DNA from: Phycisphaeraceae bacterium
GTDB taxonomy: Bacteria; Planctomycetota; Phycisphaerae; Phycisphaerales; UBA1924
Direction of reading: 5' to 3'
Assembly: GCA_019636555.1 (NCBI GenBank)
Contig: JAHBXH010000001.1
Location: 1,646,928-1,710,927 of the forward strand
DNA length: 64,000 bases
In this document: one piece after another, positions 42,507 to 56,259 of the stretch
How the letters are laid out: each line of letters begins with the position of its first letter
Numbering within the stretch: the first letter of the stretch is position 1
The notes under the pieces: generated by a model
Told to the model about the DNA's origin: nothing
The model's database searches: none
What the model saw: only the letters and a program-made list of their open reading frames with translations
Program-made: the position numbers and the translations under genes

Positions 42507-44576
42507 GTGAAGCCGAAAGCCTCCCCCCAGAACGTGGTATCGAACAGGGGTTCGGGTCAGACGGCGCCGCAGGCGCAAACGCCGGTTGCCTCTGATCGAT
42601 TTCCGAGCGAGGGTCGTTCCCGCGTCGTCATCGAAGCGGTGACTCCGCGGGTGGCCGGAGGCAACTTCGCGGTTAAACGCGTCGTGGGAGAAACGGTCCG
42701 AGTCGAGGCCGACGTTTTTACCGACGGTCACGATTTGTTGAGCGCCGTGATCATGCATCGGCGCGTCGGCGCCGAGTGGGCCGAAACCGCGCTGACTCCC
42801 CTGGTCAATGACCGGTGGGCCGGCGAATTCACCGTCGTGGCGGAGGGGGCACACGAATTCAAAGTTTCCGCGTGGGTCGATCACTTCAAGACCTGGCGAT
42901 ACGAGATGACCAAGCGTGCCGCGGCTGGCCAGGACTTGTCGGTCGAGTTTCTTATCGGCGCGCAGATGGTCGAGAGCGCCTCCCGTCACGCGCGTTCGGC
43001 GCGGGGCGAATTGATGGAGTTCGCCGAACGGATCGGAAGAGTGGACGCCGACGCCGGGATGCGGCTCGAAGCCGCGATGGACGAACGACTCGCGGCGCTC
43101 ATGTTCTCCGAGGCGCCGCGCCGTTTCGTCGCCGAGTCGGACGGATTTGTCCCGCTCTGGGTTGATCGCGTTCGCGCCCGCTTCAGCAGCTGGTATGAGT
43201 TGTTTCCTCGCTCCGCGGGCGACGGCAAGTCGCACGGAACTCTGCGCGATGTCATCGGTCGGCTCGACCGCATTGCCTCGATGGGTTTCGACGTGCTCTA
43301 CATGCCCCCCATCCACCCGATCGGAAGGGCGTTCCGAAAAGGAAAGAACAACACGCTCTCGCCCGGCCCCGACGATGTCGGCAGCCCGTGGGCCATCGGC
43401 AGCGCCGAAGGCGGGCATGACGCGATCCATCCTCAACTCGGAAACGAGAAGGACTTCGCGGCGCTGGTCTCCGAAGCGGGGAAGCGCGGCATCGAGATCG
43501 CGCTCGATCTCGCGCTGCAGTGCTCGCCGGATCACCCGTACGTCAAAGAGCATCCGGAGTGGTTCCGCAGACGTCCGGACGGCACGATCCAGTACGCCGA
43601 GAACCCTCCAAAGAAGTATCAGGACATCTATCCGTTCGAGTTTGAATGCGAGCAGTGGCAGGCGCTGTGGAATGAAATACTGCGCGTCGTGCTGCTGTGG
43701 GTCGATCGCGGAGTCAGGATCTTCCGTGTCGACAACCCGCACACCAAGCCGTTCGGTTTCTGGAACTGGCTGATCGACCGCGTCAAGCAGGATCACCCGG
43801 ACGTGCTGTTTCTCGCGGAAGCTTTCACCCGCCCGAAAGTCATGCACCGGCTCGCGAAGATCGGGTTCACGCAGTCGTACACGTACTTCGCGTGGCGCAA
43901 CGGGCCGGCGGACATCCGCGAATATTTCACCGAGCTCACGCAGACGGGCGCCGCGGACTACTACCGACCGAACGCGTGGCCGAACACGCCCGACATTCTC
44001 ACCGAGTATCTGCAGCAGGGCGGTCGCGCCGCGTTTATCGTGCGCGCTGTGCTGGCCGCGACGCTGTGCGCGAGCTGGGGCGTCTACGGACCCGCGCTCG
44101 AGCTGATGGAACACAAACCGTTCAAGCCTGGTAGCGAAGAGTATCTTGACTCGGAAAAATACCAGATCCGCTCGTGGGACCTGGATCGCCCCGACTCGCT
44201 CGCGCCGCTGCTCGCCAAACTCAACGCGGTGCGCCGCGCCAACCCCGCGCTGCAACAGGACCGGACGCTCCGATTCCATCGTTGCGACAACCCGGCGATC
44301 GTCTGCTTCAGCAAGTCGGCCGGCGAAAACCTGATCGTGGTCGCGGCAAACACCGATCCACACAACAGCCAATGGGGTACGGTCGATCTCGATATCCGCG
44401 AACTGGGCCTGCCCGAGGATCGTCCCTATCAGATGCACGACCTTCTGACGGAATCCCGCTATCGCTGGCAGGGATGGAAGAACGTCGTTGGCCTCGATCC
44501 CGCGGCAACGCCCGCGCACATTTTCCGCGTACGCAAGCACGAGCGGACCGAATCGCAGTTCGAGTATTTTCTTTGA
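42507..44576 (+). CDS. glgE: Alpha-1,4-glucan:maltose-1-phosphate maltosyltransferase
   Basis: Extends alpha-1,4-glucan by maltosyl units from maltose 1-phosphate (GH13_3). The 689-residue protein is read from GTG 42507. An N-terminal domain (VVIEAVTPRVAGGNFAVKRV) precedes the barrel with VLYMPPIHPIG, the family motif RIFRVDNPHTKPFGFW (nucleophile Asp), and VLFLAEAFTRP (acid Glu). First gene of the operon. It uses the maltose 1-phosphate made by the kinase domain of the next gene. Confidence 0.95.
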   Translation: MKPKASPQNVVSNRGSGQTAPQAQTPVASDRFPSEGRSRVVIEAVTPRVAGGNFAVKRVVGETVRVEADVFTDGHDLLSAVIMHRRVGAEWAETALTPLVNDRWAGEFTVVAEGAHEFKVSAWVDHFKTWRYEMTKRAAAGQDLSVEFLIGAQMVESASRHARSARGELMEFAERIGRVDADAGMRLEAAMDERLAALMFSEAPRRFVAESDGFVPLWVDRVRARFSSWYELFPRSAGDGKSHGTLRDVIGRLDRIASMGFDVLYMPPIHPIGRAFRKGKNNTLSPGPDDVGSPWAIGSAEGGHDAIHPQLGNEKDFAALVSEAGKRGIEIALDLALQCSPDHPYVKEHPEWFRRRPDGTIQYAENPPKKYQDIYPFEFECEQWQALWNEILRVVLLWVDRGVRIFRVDNPHTKPFGFWNWLIDRVKQDHPDVLFLAEAFTRPKVMHRLAKIGFTQSYTYFAWRNGPADIREYFTELTQTGAADYYRPNAWPNTPDILTEYLQQGGRAAFIVRAVLAATLCASWGVYGPALELMEHKPFKPGSEEYLDSEKYQIRSWDLDRPDSLAPLLAKLNAVRRANPALQQDRTLRFHRCDNPAIVCFSKSAGENLIVVAANTDPHNSQWGTVDLDIRELGLPEDRPYQMHDLLTESRYRWQGWKNVVGLDPAATPAHIFRVRKHERTESQFEYFL

Positions 44577-44594
44577 CCCTTTCCGGAGAATTTC

Positions 44595-48022
<3,428 letters not shown>

Positions 48023-48026
<4 letters not shown>

Positions 48027-49999
48027 GCAAGCAGGCAGTCAGTCCCGCGGCGCGAACGCGGGTTGCACCCGAGCGGGCGTCTCGATTCACCGCAGACGAC
48101 CAGTTCCTGTTCAATGAAGGAACTCACTATCGCCTCGCCGACAAACTCGGCGCGCATTTGCTGCCCGAGGGCGGCGTCGCGTTCGCCGTTTGGGCGCCGA
48201 GCGCCCAATACGTTTCCGTGGTCGGCGACTTCAACGGGTGGGATCGAGGCCGGAATCCGATGCAGCCGATCGGCGCGACCGGAGTGTGGGAAGCCGTCGT
48301 TCCCGAGGCGACCGAAGGCACCACCTACAAGTTCCACATCTCCTGCCGCCACAACAAGTACGCCGTGGACAAGGCCGATCCGTTCGGATTCCAGCACGAG
48401 ACTCCCCCAAAGACTGGTTCCGTGGTGCGCAGCCTCGACTACACGTGGGGCGACAGCGCCTGGATGAAGTCGCGGGGGAGCAAGCAGAAACTCACCTCAC
48501 CGATGAGCGTGTACGAGGTGCACCTGGGTTCGTGGATGCGCGTTCCCGAGGACAACGGCCGCTCTCTGACGTACCGCGAACTCGCGCCGAAGCTCGCCGA
48601 GTATCTCAAACGCACCGGCTTTACGCACGCGGAATTCCTCCCCATCATGGAGCATCCGTTCTACGGATCGTGGGGATATCAGACCACCGGCTACTTCGCC
48701 CCGACCAGCCGCTTCGGGTCGCCGCAGGACTTCATGTACCTGATCGATCATCTGCACCAGCAGGGGATCGGCGTGATTCTCGACTGGGTGCCTTCGCACT
48801 TCCCCAACGACGAGCACGGGCTCGCGTACTTCGACGGCACCCATTTGTTCGAGCACGAGGACGCGCGCCAGGGCTTCCATCCCGATTGGAAGAGCGCGAT
48901 CTTCAATTACGGCCGCCACGAAGTCCGGGCATTCCTCATTTCGAGCGCGATCTTCTGGCTCGAGAAGTACCACGTGGACGGACTGCGCGTGGACGCGGTC
49001 GCGTCGATGCTCTACCTCGATTACGGACGCAAGCAGGGAGAATGGGTGCCCAACGAACACGGTGGCCGGGAAAACCTCGAGGCCATCCACTTTCTCCGCC
49101 AGTTCAACACCGAGGTGTTCCGTTCGTTTCCGGATGTGCAGACCATCGCGGAAGAATCAACCGCCTGGCCCATGGTCTCACGCCCGACCTACATCGGGGG
49201 CCTTGGTTTTGGAATGAAGTGGGACATGGGATGGATGCACGACACGCTCCGCTATTTCAAGCGTGAACCGATCCATCGTCGCTACCACCACAACGATCTC
49301 AATTTCCGCGGCGTGTACATGTTCAGCGAGAACTACATGTTGCCGCTCTCGCACGACGAAGTCGTGCACCTCAAAGGGTCGTTGCTGACGCGCATGCCCG
49401 GCGACCCGTGGCAGCGGTTTGCAAATCTGCGGCTCCTGCTCACCAATCAGTGGACGCAGCCGGGCAAGAAGCTGCTCTTCATGGGCGGCGAATTCGGGCA
49501 GTGGGCCGAATGGAATCACGATTCGAGTCTCGACTGGCATCTGTGCGATCAGCCGCTCCACCACGGAGTTCAGCGGCTCGTGACGGACTTGAATGCCGCG
49601 TACCGCAGGTTCCCGGCGCTCCACGAGGGCGACTGCGCGCCGTCGGGCTTTGAATGGGTCGACGCGAACGACGCCGAAAACAGCACGCTCACATTCCTGC
49701 GAAAAGGCAAGCGTGCCGAGGACGTGGCGTTGATCGTCTTCAACTGCACTCCGGTGCCCCGGTCAAACTTCCGTGTGGGCGTGCCCGGCTTTGATCGGTG
49801 GAACGAGACGATCAACACCGACGCGATCGAATACGGCGGCAGCGGGGTCGGAAACTACGGTTCGGTCGATGCGTCGCCCATGCCGTTCCGGCAATTTCCC
49901 CGCTCGCTCACGCTGAATCTGCCTCCTCTCGGGGCGCTGATCCTCACACCCCAGACCACGTCTCAGGCCAAGCCGGGAGAAGGTGAAACGCGTGCCTGA
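48023..49999 (+). CDS. glgB: 1,4-alpha-glucan branching enzyme
   Basis: Adds alpha-1,6 branches to the glucan made by GlgE. It has 658 residues from ATG 48023 (ATGA overlap with treS). The CBM48 region (FAVWAPSAQYVSVVGDFNGWD) and the barrel with DGLRVDAVASMLYLDYGR (nucleophile Asp) and TIAEESTAWP (Glu) are intact, with LSHDEVVH. It lacks the longer N1 domain of some GlgBs. It overlaps malQ by 17 bp. Confidence 0.95.
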
Positions 50000-52004
50000 C
50001 TACAAGCGGAGCCTTCAAAGGGCCGCTCGTGTCGCGGGCATTGCAGACCACTACGTCGATGCCTTCGGCACGCGAAAGAATGTCTCTGTCGAGGTTCTTG
50101 AGGCGCTCCTGAAATGCCTGGCGGCGGTGCGCGTGAAGTCAGAGCTGCCGGGAGTTGTCTTGGCGCGTGCCGGTGCCCATGAGATCATGCTCCCTTGGAA
50201 GGACTCTCGCACGCCGCGCGGTGCCGAGCTATCGATCGAAGATTCGCACGACAGGCTTTCTTCGGCGCGCCCGGCGCTGGCGCCCGGCGGCATCCGTCTG
50301 AGATTCAAAGAGAAGCTGCCGCTCGGAACGCATCGCCTCCGCCTGGAAGGTGGCAAACGCTTGGCCGAGTTTCATGTGATCTCGGCTCCGTCGAGCCTCG
50401 CAACATCGGTGCGTCGCGCGGGCCGGCATCTGGCGGTCTTTCTGCCGATACATTCCATCCGCGGGCGGACCGGCTTTGGCGTCGGCACCTATTCGGATTT
50501 GCAAGAACTTGTGCGCTGGGCGAGCAGCGCGGGAAGCCCGATCGTCGGCACGCTGCCGCTCTTCCCGTCGTTTCTTGATACCCCATTCGATCCAAGCCCG
50601 TACGCGCCGATCAGCAGGCTTTGTTGGAGCGAACTGTTTCTCGACCTCGCCAGGTGTCCGGAGTGGGGCGCTCCACAAGTTCAACGGGTCGCGGCATCGG
50701 CCGGTTTCCAGAGGCGTGTGCTGGCCGCGCGCCGGGGCGATTGGGTCGACTATCGCAAGAGCTGGGGACTTGTCCGTCAACTCCTGTCGGAAATGTCAAG
50801 GGTCGCACGCCGTTCGAGCGCGCGATGGAAAGAGATCGAGACCGGCGCGGGGCGCATCGGGCGCGAGTACTCGGATTTCCGAGCCGCGCGCGAGCGCTCG
50901 TTTTCGGCGCGCGGCCGATCTGTCGCCGACTTGTTTCTCTACGCGCAGGCTCAGGCGAACCTGCAGATGGCGAATCTCGGAGCGGGTGGGAAGGCGCACT
51001 CGCTCTATCTCGATCTTCCGGTCGGCGTTCATCCGCGAGGGTTCGACGTTTGGCGCCGTCCGGAACTGTTTCTCCAAGGAGTTTCAGCGGGTGCGCCGCC
51101 CGACACGATGTACACCGCCGGGCAAGTCTGGGGATTCCCGCCGATGCACCCAGAGACGGGGCGCGCCGATGGCTACGCCTATTTGCGCGAGGTGCTGCGC
51201 CGCATGCTCTCGGCATCGGGAGTCCTCAGGGTGGATCACGTGATGGGGCTGCTGCGGATGTATTGCGTGCCCCAGGGGTTCGGAGGCGCGCGCGGCGCCT
51301 ACTTGTACTACCCCGCGAACGAACTCTTCGCGGTCGTAATGACGGAAGCCGCGCGTGCCGGCGCGATCGTGGTCGGGGAAGACCTGGGAACGGTGCCGGA
51401 GAAGATTCGCGTCATGATGCGCCGCCGCGGCATGCTCGGTATGCACGTCCAGCAGTTCTGCCTGGGCAGCGGCCGCGTGGCGATCGTCGACGCTTCGAAC
51501 GCCGGCGTGAAGGATGGGACGGGAGCGGGGATGGAGGCGGGGGCGGGGGTGGGGGCGCTCGCGAGTCTGAATACGCACGATACGCCGACGTTTGCAGGAT
51601 TCTGGAACGGAGACGACATCGGGCTCCGAAGGAAGCTCGGGTTGATCAATAGCGCCGGGGTGAAGCGAGAACGGCGAGAACGGGCGGCGGTGAAGCGTGC
51701 CGTCGTGTCTCAACTCGGAGGCAAAGCGCTCGGAAGGGCGGGAGCACGAAACGTCGCACTGGCACTCATGAAACGGCAGGCACGCGGATCGTCTCCGATC
51801 ACGCTCGTGAATCTGGAAGATTTGTGGGGTGAGCGAAGACCTCAGAATGTTCCGGGCACTTCCACGGAGTATCCCAATTGGCGGCGCCGAGCCCGAAAGT
51901 CGCTGAACGAGATTGTCGAGTCCCGAGAAACAACTCGTACGATCCGTGAACTGGCGGATATGCGGATATCCGGCGGTCGGGCGCGACGGAAGACTGCGAC
52001 ATGA
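49983..52004 (+). CDS. malQ: 4-alpha-glucanotransferase
   Basis: Disproportionates malto-oligosaccharides (GH77). 673 residues starting at GTG 49983 inside glgB; a second GTG three codons on is possible. It shows PSPYAPIS, LRVDHVMGLLRMYCVPQG (nucleophile Asp), VGEDLGTVPE (Glu) and NTHDTPTF. A Gly/Ala-rich insert (GAGMEAGAGVGA) precedes the NTHD motif and is encoded by a G-rich tract. The C-terminus is Arg-rich. It overlaps treZ by 4 bp. Confidence 0.92.
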   Translation: MKRVPDYKRSLQRAARVAGIADHYVDAFGTRKNVSVEVLEALLKCLAAVRVKSELPGVVLARAGAHEIMLPWKDSRTPRGAELSIEDSHDRLSSARPALAPGGIRLRFKEKLPLGTHRLRLEGGKRLAEFHVISAPSSLATSVRRAGRHLAVFLPIHSIRGRTGFGVGTYSDLQELVRWASSAGSPIVGTLPLFPSFLDTPFDPSPYAPISRLCWSELFLDLARCPEWGAPQVQRVAASAGFQRRVLAARRGDWVDYRKSWGLVRQLLSEMSRVARRSSARWKEIETGAGRIGREYSDFRAARERSFSARGRSVADLFLYAQAQANLQMANLGAGGKAHSLYLDLPVGVHPRGFDVWRRPELFLQGVSAGAPPDTMYTAGQVWGFPPMHPETGRADGYAYLREVLRRMLSASGVLRVDHVMGLLRMYCVPQGFGGARGAYLYYPANELFAVVMTEAARAGAIVVGEDLGTVPEKIRVMMRRRGMLGMHVQQFCLGSGRVAIVDASNAGVKDGTGAGMEAGAGVGALASLNTHDTPTFAGFWNGDDIGLRRKLGLINSAGVKRERRERAAVKRAVVSQLGGKALGRAGARNVALALMKRQARGSSPITLVNLEDLWGERRPQNVPGTSTEYPNWRRRARKSLNEIVESRETTRTIRELADMRISGGRARRKTAT

Positions 52005-53848
52005 AGACCGAGCTGCCAAGATTGGGGGCGATTCCGGAGAGCGAGACTCTCACGCGGTTTTGCGTCTGGGCTCCGAAGGCGATGCGCTTGGGGCTGCACC
52101 TGCCCGATGCCGGACGAAGCGAGTGGATGAAGCGGGACCAACTCGGCTATCACTCCATTGTCGCCGAAGCGCCGCCCGGAACGCTTTATCAGTTCGAATT
52201 CGAGGACAGCCGCCTGCGTCCGGACCCGGCATCGCGCGCCCAGCCATTCGGGGTCCACGGTCCTTCGATGGTCGAGCGGGTCACGGTGCCGCGGGCGCTT
52301 GGGTTTCAGAATCCCACGCTCGCTCATCACGTCATCTATGAGTTGCACACCGGGACGTTTACGCCCGAAGGGACATTTCAATCCGCGATTGCGCGGCTGG
52401 ATGACTTGCGCGACCTGGGGATCACCGCGGTCGAGCTGATGCCGGTTTCGCAATTCCCCGGAAATCGGAACTGGGGGTACGACGGCGTCGGTCCCTTTGC
52501 AGCGCAATGGTCGTACGGAGGCCTGAACGGGCTGCGCAAACTGGTGGACGCATGCCACAGCCGCGGCTTGGCGGTCATTCTGGACGTGGTCTACAACCAC
52601 CTCGGACCGGAAGGGAACTACCTCTCTGAGTTTGGGCAGTATTTCACCGATCGCTACCAGACTCCGTGGGGCGCAGCACTGAACTTCGGCGGTCCGGAGT
52701 CGGATCAAGTCCGTGAGTACTTCATCCAGAACGCCTTGCACTGGGTGATCGACTGCGGTATCGACGGACTGCGGCTCGATGCGGTGCACGCGATCATCGA
52801 TCACACCGCCAAGACATTCATCGAGGAATTGGCGGAGCGCGTGCACGACGCCGCGGAGGCAATCGGTCGGCGTGCGCTCTTGATCGCGGAATCAAGCGAT
52901 AACGATCCGAAACTCGTGCGGTCGGCGGATCGAGGCGGGGCGGGCCTGGATGGGTGCTGGAACGACGACTTCCACCATGCGATCCGGTGTGCGCTCACCG
53001 GAGAGAATCGCGGCTACTACAAGCCGTTTGGTTCGGTCGATCAGATCGCCAAGGCGGTGCGGGATCGCTTTGTCTTTACAGGCGAGTATTCGTCGAGTCA
53101 TCTCCGGCGGCACGGCGCTTGGAGCAGAGACGTTCCGCACGGAAAACTGGTGGTGTTCACGCAGAATCACGATCAGGTCGGGAACCGGCCGCACGGCGAC
53201 CGGCTCGATGCGTCCGCCGGGGAAGATGGCGCAAAGCTCGCCGCGGCAATGGTGCTCTTGTCTCCCTTTACTCCGCTGCTTTGGATGGGTGAGGAATACG
53301 GCGAGGTCGCACCGTTTCAATACTTTGTGAGCCACACCGATCCGGGTCTGATCGAGGCGGTGAGAAAGGGGAGGCGCGCCGAGTTTGCGGAATTGCACGA
53401 TGGCTCGGAGCCGCCCGACCCGCAGGACGAGGCGACCTTCGAACGCTCCAAGCTCGATTGGAGCCGGCGCGTGGCATCGCCCCGGCTGGCGATGTACCGC
53501 GAATTGCTCCGATTGCGCCGCGAACTCGATATTCCGAGTCTCGCGGCCAGCGCCGATGCAATCGGCTGGGAGGACAAGGGCTGTTTGGCGGTGTTCTACG
53601 GAATGCCGGCCAGGGTCGTTGTCGCGGCCAACTTCGGGGCGGGGCCGTGCAATTGGACTTTGCCCGCGGAGCGTGTCCCACCGTCGATCTCGTGGCGCAT
53701 CGCCTTGGATACCGCATCAAGGAATTGGAGCCGGAAGCCGAATCCGCCGGGCGCAGAAGCGGCGCTACAACCCGCCGAGAAAGCGCTGTCGATAACTGTT
53801 CCGGCGAAGTCCGCGATCGTCCTTGTCTCGCAATCGGAGCCTGAATGA
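52001..53848 (+). CDS. treZ: Malto-oligosyltrehalose trehalohydrolase
   Basis: Releases trehalose from maltooligosyltrehalose (GH13_10). 615 residues: N-terminal RFCVWAPKAMRLGLHL, then YELHTGTFTPEGTF, DGLRLDAVHAII (nucleophile Asp), LIAESSDNDP (Glu) and FTQNHDQVGNRPHGDRL. The pairing partner treY is two genes downstream. Both junctions are ATGA overlaps, so it is translationally coupled. Confidence 0.95.
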   Translation: MKTELPRLGAIPESETLTRFCVWAPKAMRLGLHLPDAGRSEWMKRDQLGYHSIVAEAPPGTLYQFEFEDSRLRPDPASRAQPFGVHGPSMVERVTVPRALGFQNPTLAHHVIYELHTGTFTPEGTFQSAIARLDDLRDLGITAVELMPVSQFPGNRNWGYDGVGPFAAQWSYGGLNGLRKLVDACHSRGLAVILDVVYNHLGPEGNYLSEFGQYFTDRYQTPWGAALNFGGPESDQVREYFIQNALHWVIDCGIDGLRLDAVHAIIDHTAKTFIEELAERVHDAAEAIGRRALLIAESSDNDPKLVRSADRGGAGLDGCWNDDFHHAIRCALTGENRGYYKPFGSVDQIAKAVRDRFVFTGEYSSSHLRRHGAWSRDVPHGKLVVFTQNHDQVGNRPHGDRLDASAGEDGAKLAAAMVLLSPFTPLLWMGEEYGEVAPFQYFVSHTDPGLIEAVRKGRRAEFAELHDGSEPPDPQDEATFERSKLDWSRRVASPRLAMYRELLRLRRELDIPSLAASADAIGWEDKGCLAVFYGMPARVVVAANFGAGPCNWTLPAERVPPSISWRIALDTASRNWSRKPNPPGAEAALQPAEKALSITVPAKSAIVLVSQSEPE

Positions 53849-56259
53849 ATAGTCAGTACATCTGCGTCCACGGGCACTTCTATCAGCCTCCCCGCGAAAA
53901 TGCGTGGCTCGAAGCCGTCGAGATGCAGGAATCGGCCTATCCGGATCACGATTGGAACGAGCGGATTACGCGCGAGTGCTACGCCACGAATGCCAAGGCG
54001 CGCCTGCTCGACGGCGAAGGGCGAATCAAGGCGATCGTCAGCAATTACTCGCGGATGAGTTTCAATTTCGGGCCCACCCTGCTCGCGTGGATGAAAGAGA
54101 GCGCGCCGCGCAGTTACGCCGGCGTCCTCGAGGGCGATCGCCAGAGCATGGCACGATTCGGCGGGCACGGTTCCGCTCTCGCGCAGGGGTACAACCACGC
54201 GATCCTCCCGCTGTGCAACGATCGCGACCGGCGCACACAGGTGCAGTGGGGGATTCGCGATTTCGAGCACCGGTTCGGACGCAGGCCCGAAGGGATGTGG
54301 ATGCCCGAGACCGCGGCGGACACTGCCACACTCGAAGCGCTCGCAGAAGGCGGGATCCGCTTCACGATCATGGCGCCGCGTCAATGCGATTCGGTCCGAC
54401 CGATCGGTCAACCCGATTGGCACGCCGTGCACGATGGAGTGGACCCCACGCGGGCGTACAAGATTCCGCTGCCGTCGGGGCGGTCGATCGTCGCATTCTT
54501 TTACGACGGACCCGTTTCGCAGGGGGTTGCGTTCGAGGGGCTCCTCAACAGCGGCGACCGCTTCGCCGATCGGCTGCTCGGTGCGATCAACGGCGATCGC
54601 GGGCATCCGCAACTCATGCACATCGCGACCGATGGAGAGAGTTACGGCCACCATCACCGTCACGGCGAGATGGCGCTCGCCGCGGCATTCGAGCGCATCG
54701 AACGCCAGCCCGGGGTGGATTTCATCAACTACGGGCTCTTTCTCGAGAAGCACCCGCCGGAATGGGAGGCGCGGATTCACGAGAACAGTTCGTGGAGCTG
54801 CGCGCACGGGATCGAGCGATGGAGATCGGATTGCGGATGCAATTCGGGCCGCCAGGGCTTTCACCAGCGCTGGCGGGCGCCCTTACGGAGCGCCTTCGAC
54901 TGGTTGAGAGACTCGATCGCCGCCGAATTCGAGAAGAAAGGGAAAGAGCTCTTCAAAGACCCTTGGGCCGCGCGAGAGAGCTACATCGAGGTCATTCTCG
55001 ATCGGTCTTCCGAGTGCCTGGACCGATTCATCGCGAAGCACGCCGCGCGCCCGCTGAGCGAGGGCGAGCGGACGACCGCCATCATGCTGATGGAATTGCA
55101 GCGCCACGCCATGCTGATGTACACCAGCTGCGCGTGGTTCTTCGATGACGTGGCCGGAATCGAAACGGTGCAGGTCATCCAGTACGGCGCGCGTGTCGTG
55201 CAGCTCGCGCGACAGGCGCTGCGGCTCGAGCTCGAAGCGGAGTTTCTGCACCGGCTGGAGCAGGCCGAAGGGAGCATGAAGGAGTATCCGAACGGCAAGG
55301 TTGTCTACGAGAAGAGCGTTCGGCCCGCAATACTCGATCTGATGAGGGTCGGCGCGCACTACGCGCTCCAGCGGATGTTCGAGGGCGACTCGAAATCGCT
55401 CCACGCCTACGAAGTGAAGCCCGGTACGGAGAAGAGGCTCACCGCGGGACGCACCCGCCTCGTCGTTGGTCACGCCTCGTTCCGCTCGCGAATCACCGAA
55501 GAAAGCGTGCAACTCAGCTACGGCGCGCTGCACCTGGGAGACCACAACACCTCGTGCGGCATCCGCTTGTTCCGGGGCGATGAGTCATTTGCCGAAGTGG
55601 TCACGCAGGCTGAGCGCGCGTTCGACACCGCCGATTTTTCGGAGGTCATCCGCGCACTCGATCGCGAATTCGGAAACAGGTCGTACAACATCACGTCGCT
55701 CTTCCGCGATGAACAGCACGCCGTTGTCCGGAAGATCCTCGAACCGACTCTCGCGCAGATCGATGCGTCGTATCAGAACATCTACGAGCAGCACGCGCCG
55801 CTCGCCCGATTCCTCCGCAGCGTCAACCTGACCGTGCCGCGCCGCATCCAGTTTGTCGGCGCGTTTGTTCTCAGCCAGGCCATTCGCAAATTGCTCGAGC
55901 AGCCCGTGTTCGATGTGAGCCGCGCGTCGGAACTGGTCGAAGAAGCCCGGCGCGAAGGCATCGAACTCGACGAGCCCACCATCGCGCACGCGTTTCGACG
56001 CGCGATGGATCGCGTGGTCAGCCAGGAATCACCGGTGATCCTCACGATCGAGACACTCAGGGGGATCGTTGGCCTGACGCGATTCCTTGCCAATCTCCCG
56101 TTCAATGTGGATGTCTGGCCGATGCAGGAAGCGATCATCGAGCGGATCGCTCCGGACGCGCCCGGGCATCGGCGACACGCCGATTCCGGTTCGCCGAGCG
56201 ACCGGGAATGGCTCGATGTCTATCGACAGGCGTGCCAGGAACTGAGAGTGATCGAATGA
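53845..56259 (+). CDS. GH57 family glycoside hydrolase with DUF3536
   Basis: Protein of 804 residues. The N-terminal GH57-type region shows ICVHGHFYQPPREN and MWMPETAADTATLEAL with the family's conserved Glu. It continues with FTIMAPRQ and GESYGHHHRHGEMAL, then a DUF3536 C-terminal half (WSCAHGIERWRSDCGC). GH57 enzymes act on alpha-glucans (amylases, branching enzymes, 4-alpha-glucanotransferases). The position between treZ and treY points to glucan trimming that supplies TreY, a job usually done by the debranching enzyme TreX/GlgX, which is absent here. Specificity is not readable. Confidence 0.88.
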   Translation: MNSQYICVHGHFYQPPRENAWLEAVEMQESAYPDHDWNERITRECYATNAKARLLDGEGRIKAIVSNYSRMSFNFGPTLLAWMKESAPRSYAGVLEGDRQSMARFGGHGSALAQGYNHAILPLCNDRDRRTQVQWGIRDFEHRFGRRPEGMWMPETAADTATLEALAEGGIRFTIMAPRQCDSVRPIGQPDWHAVHDGVDPTRAYKIPLPSGRSIVAFFYDGPVSQGVAFEGLLNSGDRFADRLLGAINGDRGHPQLMHIATDGESYGHHHRHGEMALAAAFERIERQPGVDFINYGLFLEKHPPEWEARIHENSSWSCAHGIERWRSDCGCNSGRQGFHQRWRAPLRSAFDWLRDSIAAEFEKKGKELFKDPWAARESYIEVILDRSSECLDRFIAKHAARPLSEGERTTAIMLMELQRHAMLMYTSCAWFFDDVAGIETVQVIQYGARVVQLARQALRLELEAEFLHRLEQAEGSMKEYPNGKVVYEKSVRPAILDLMRVGAHYALQRMFEGDSKSLHAYEVKPGTEKRLTAGRTRLVVGHASFRSRITEESVQLSYGALHLGDHNTSCGIRLFRGDESFAEVVTQAERAFDTADFSEVIRALDREFGNRSYNITSLFRDEQHAVVRKILEPTLAQIDASYQNIYEQHAPLARFLRSVNLTVPRRIQFVGAFVLSQAIRKLLEQPVFDVSRASELVEEARREGIELDEPTIAHAFRRAMDRVVSQESPVILTIETLRGIVGLTRFLANLPFNVDVWPMQEAIIERIAPDAPGHRRHADSGSPSDREWLDVYRQACQELRVIE

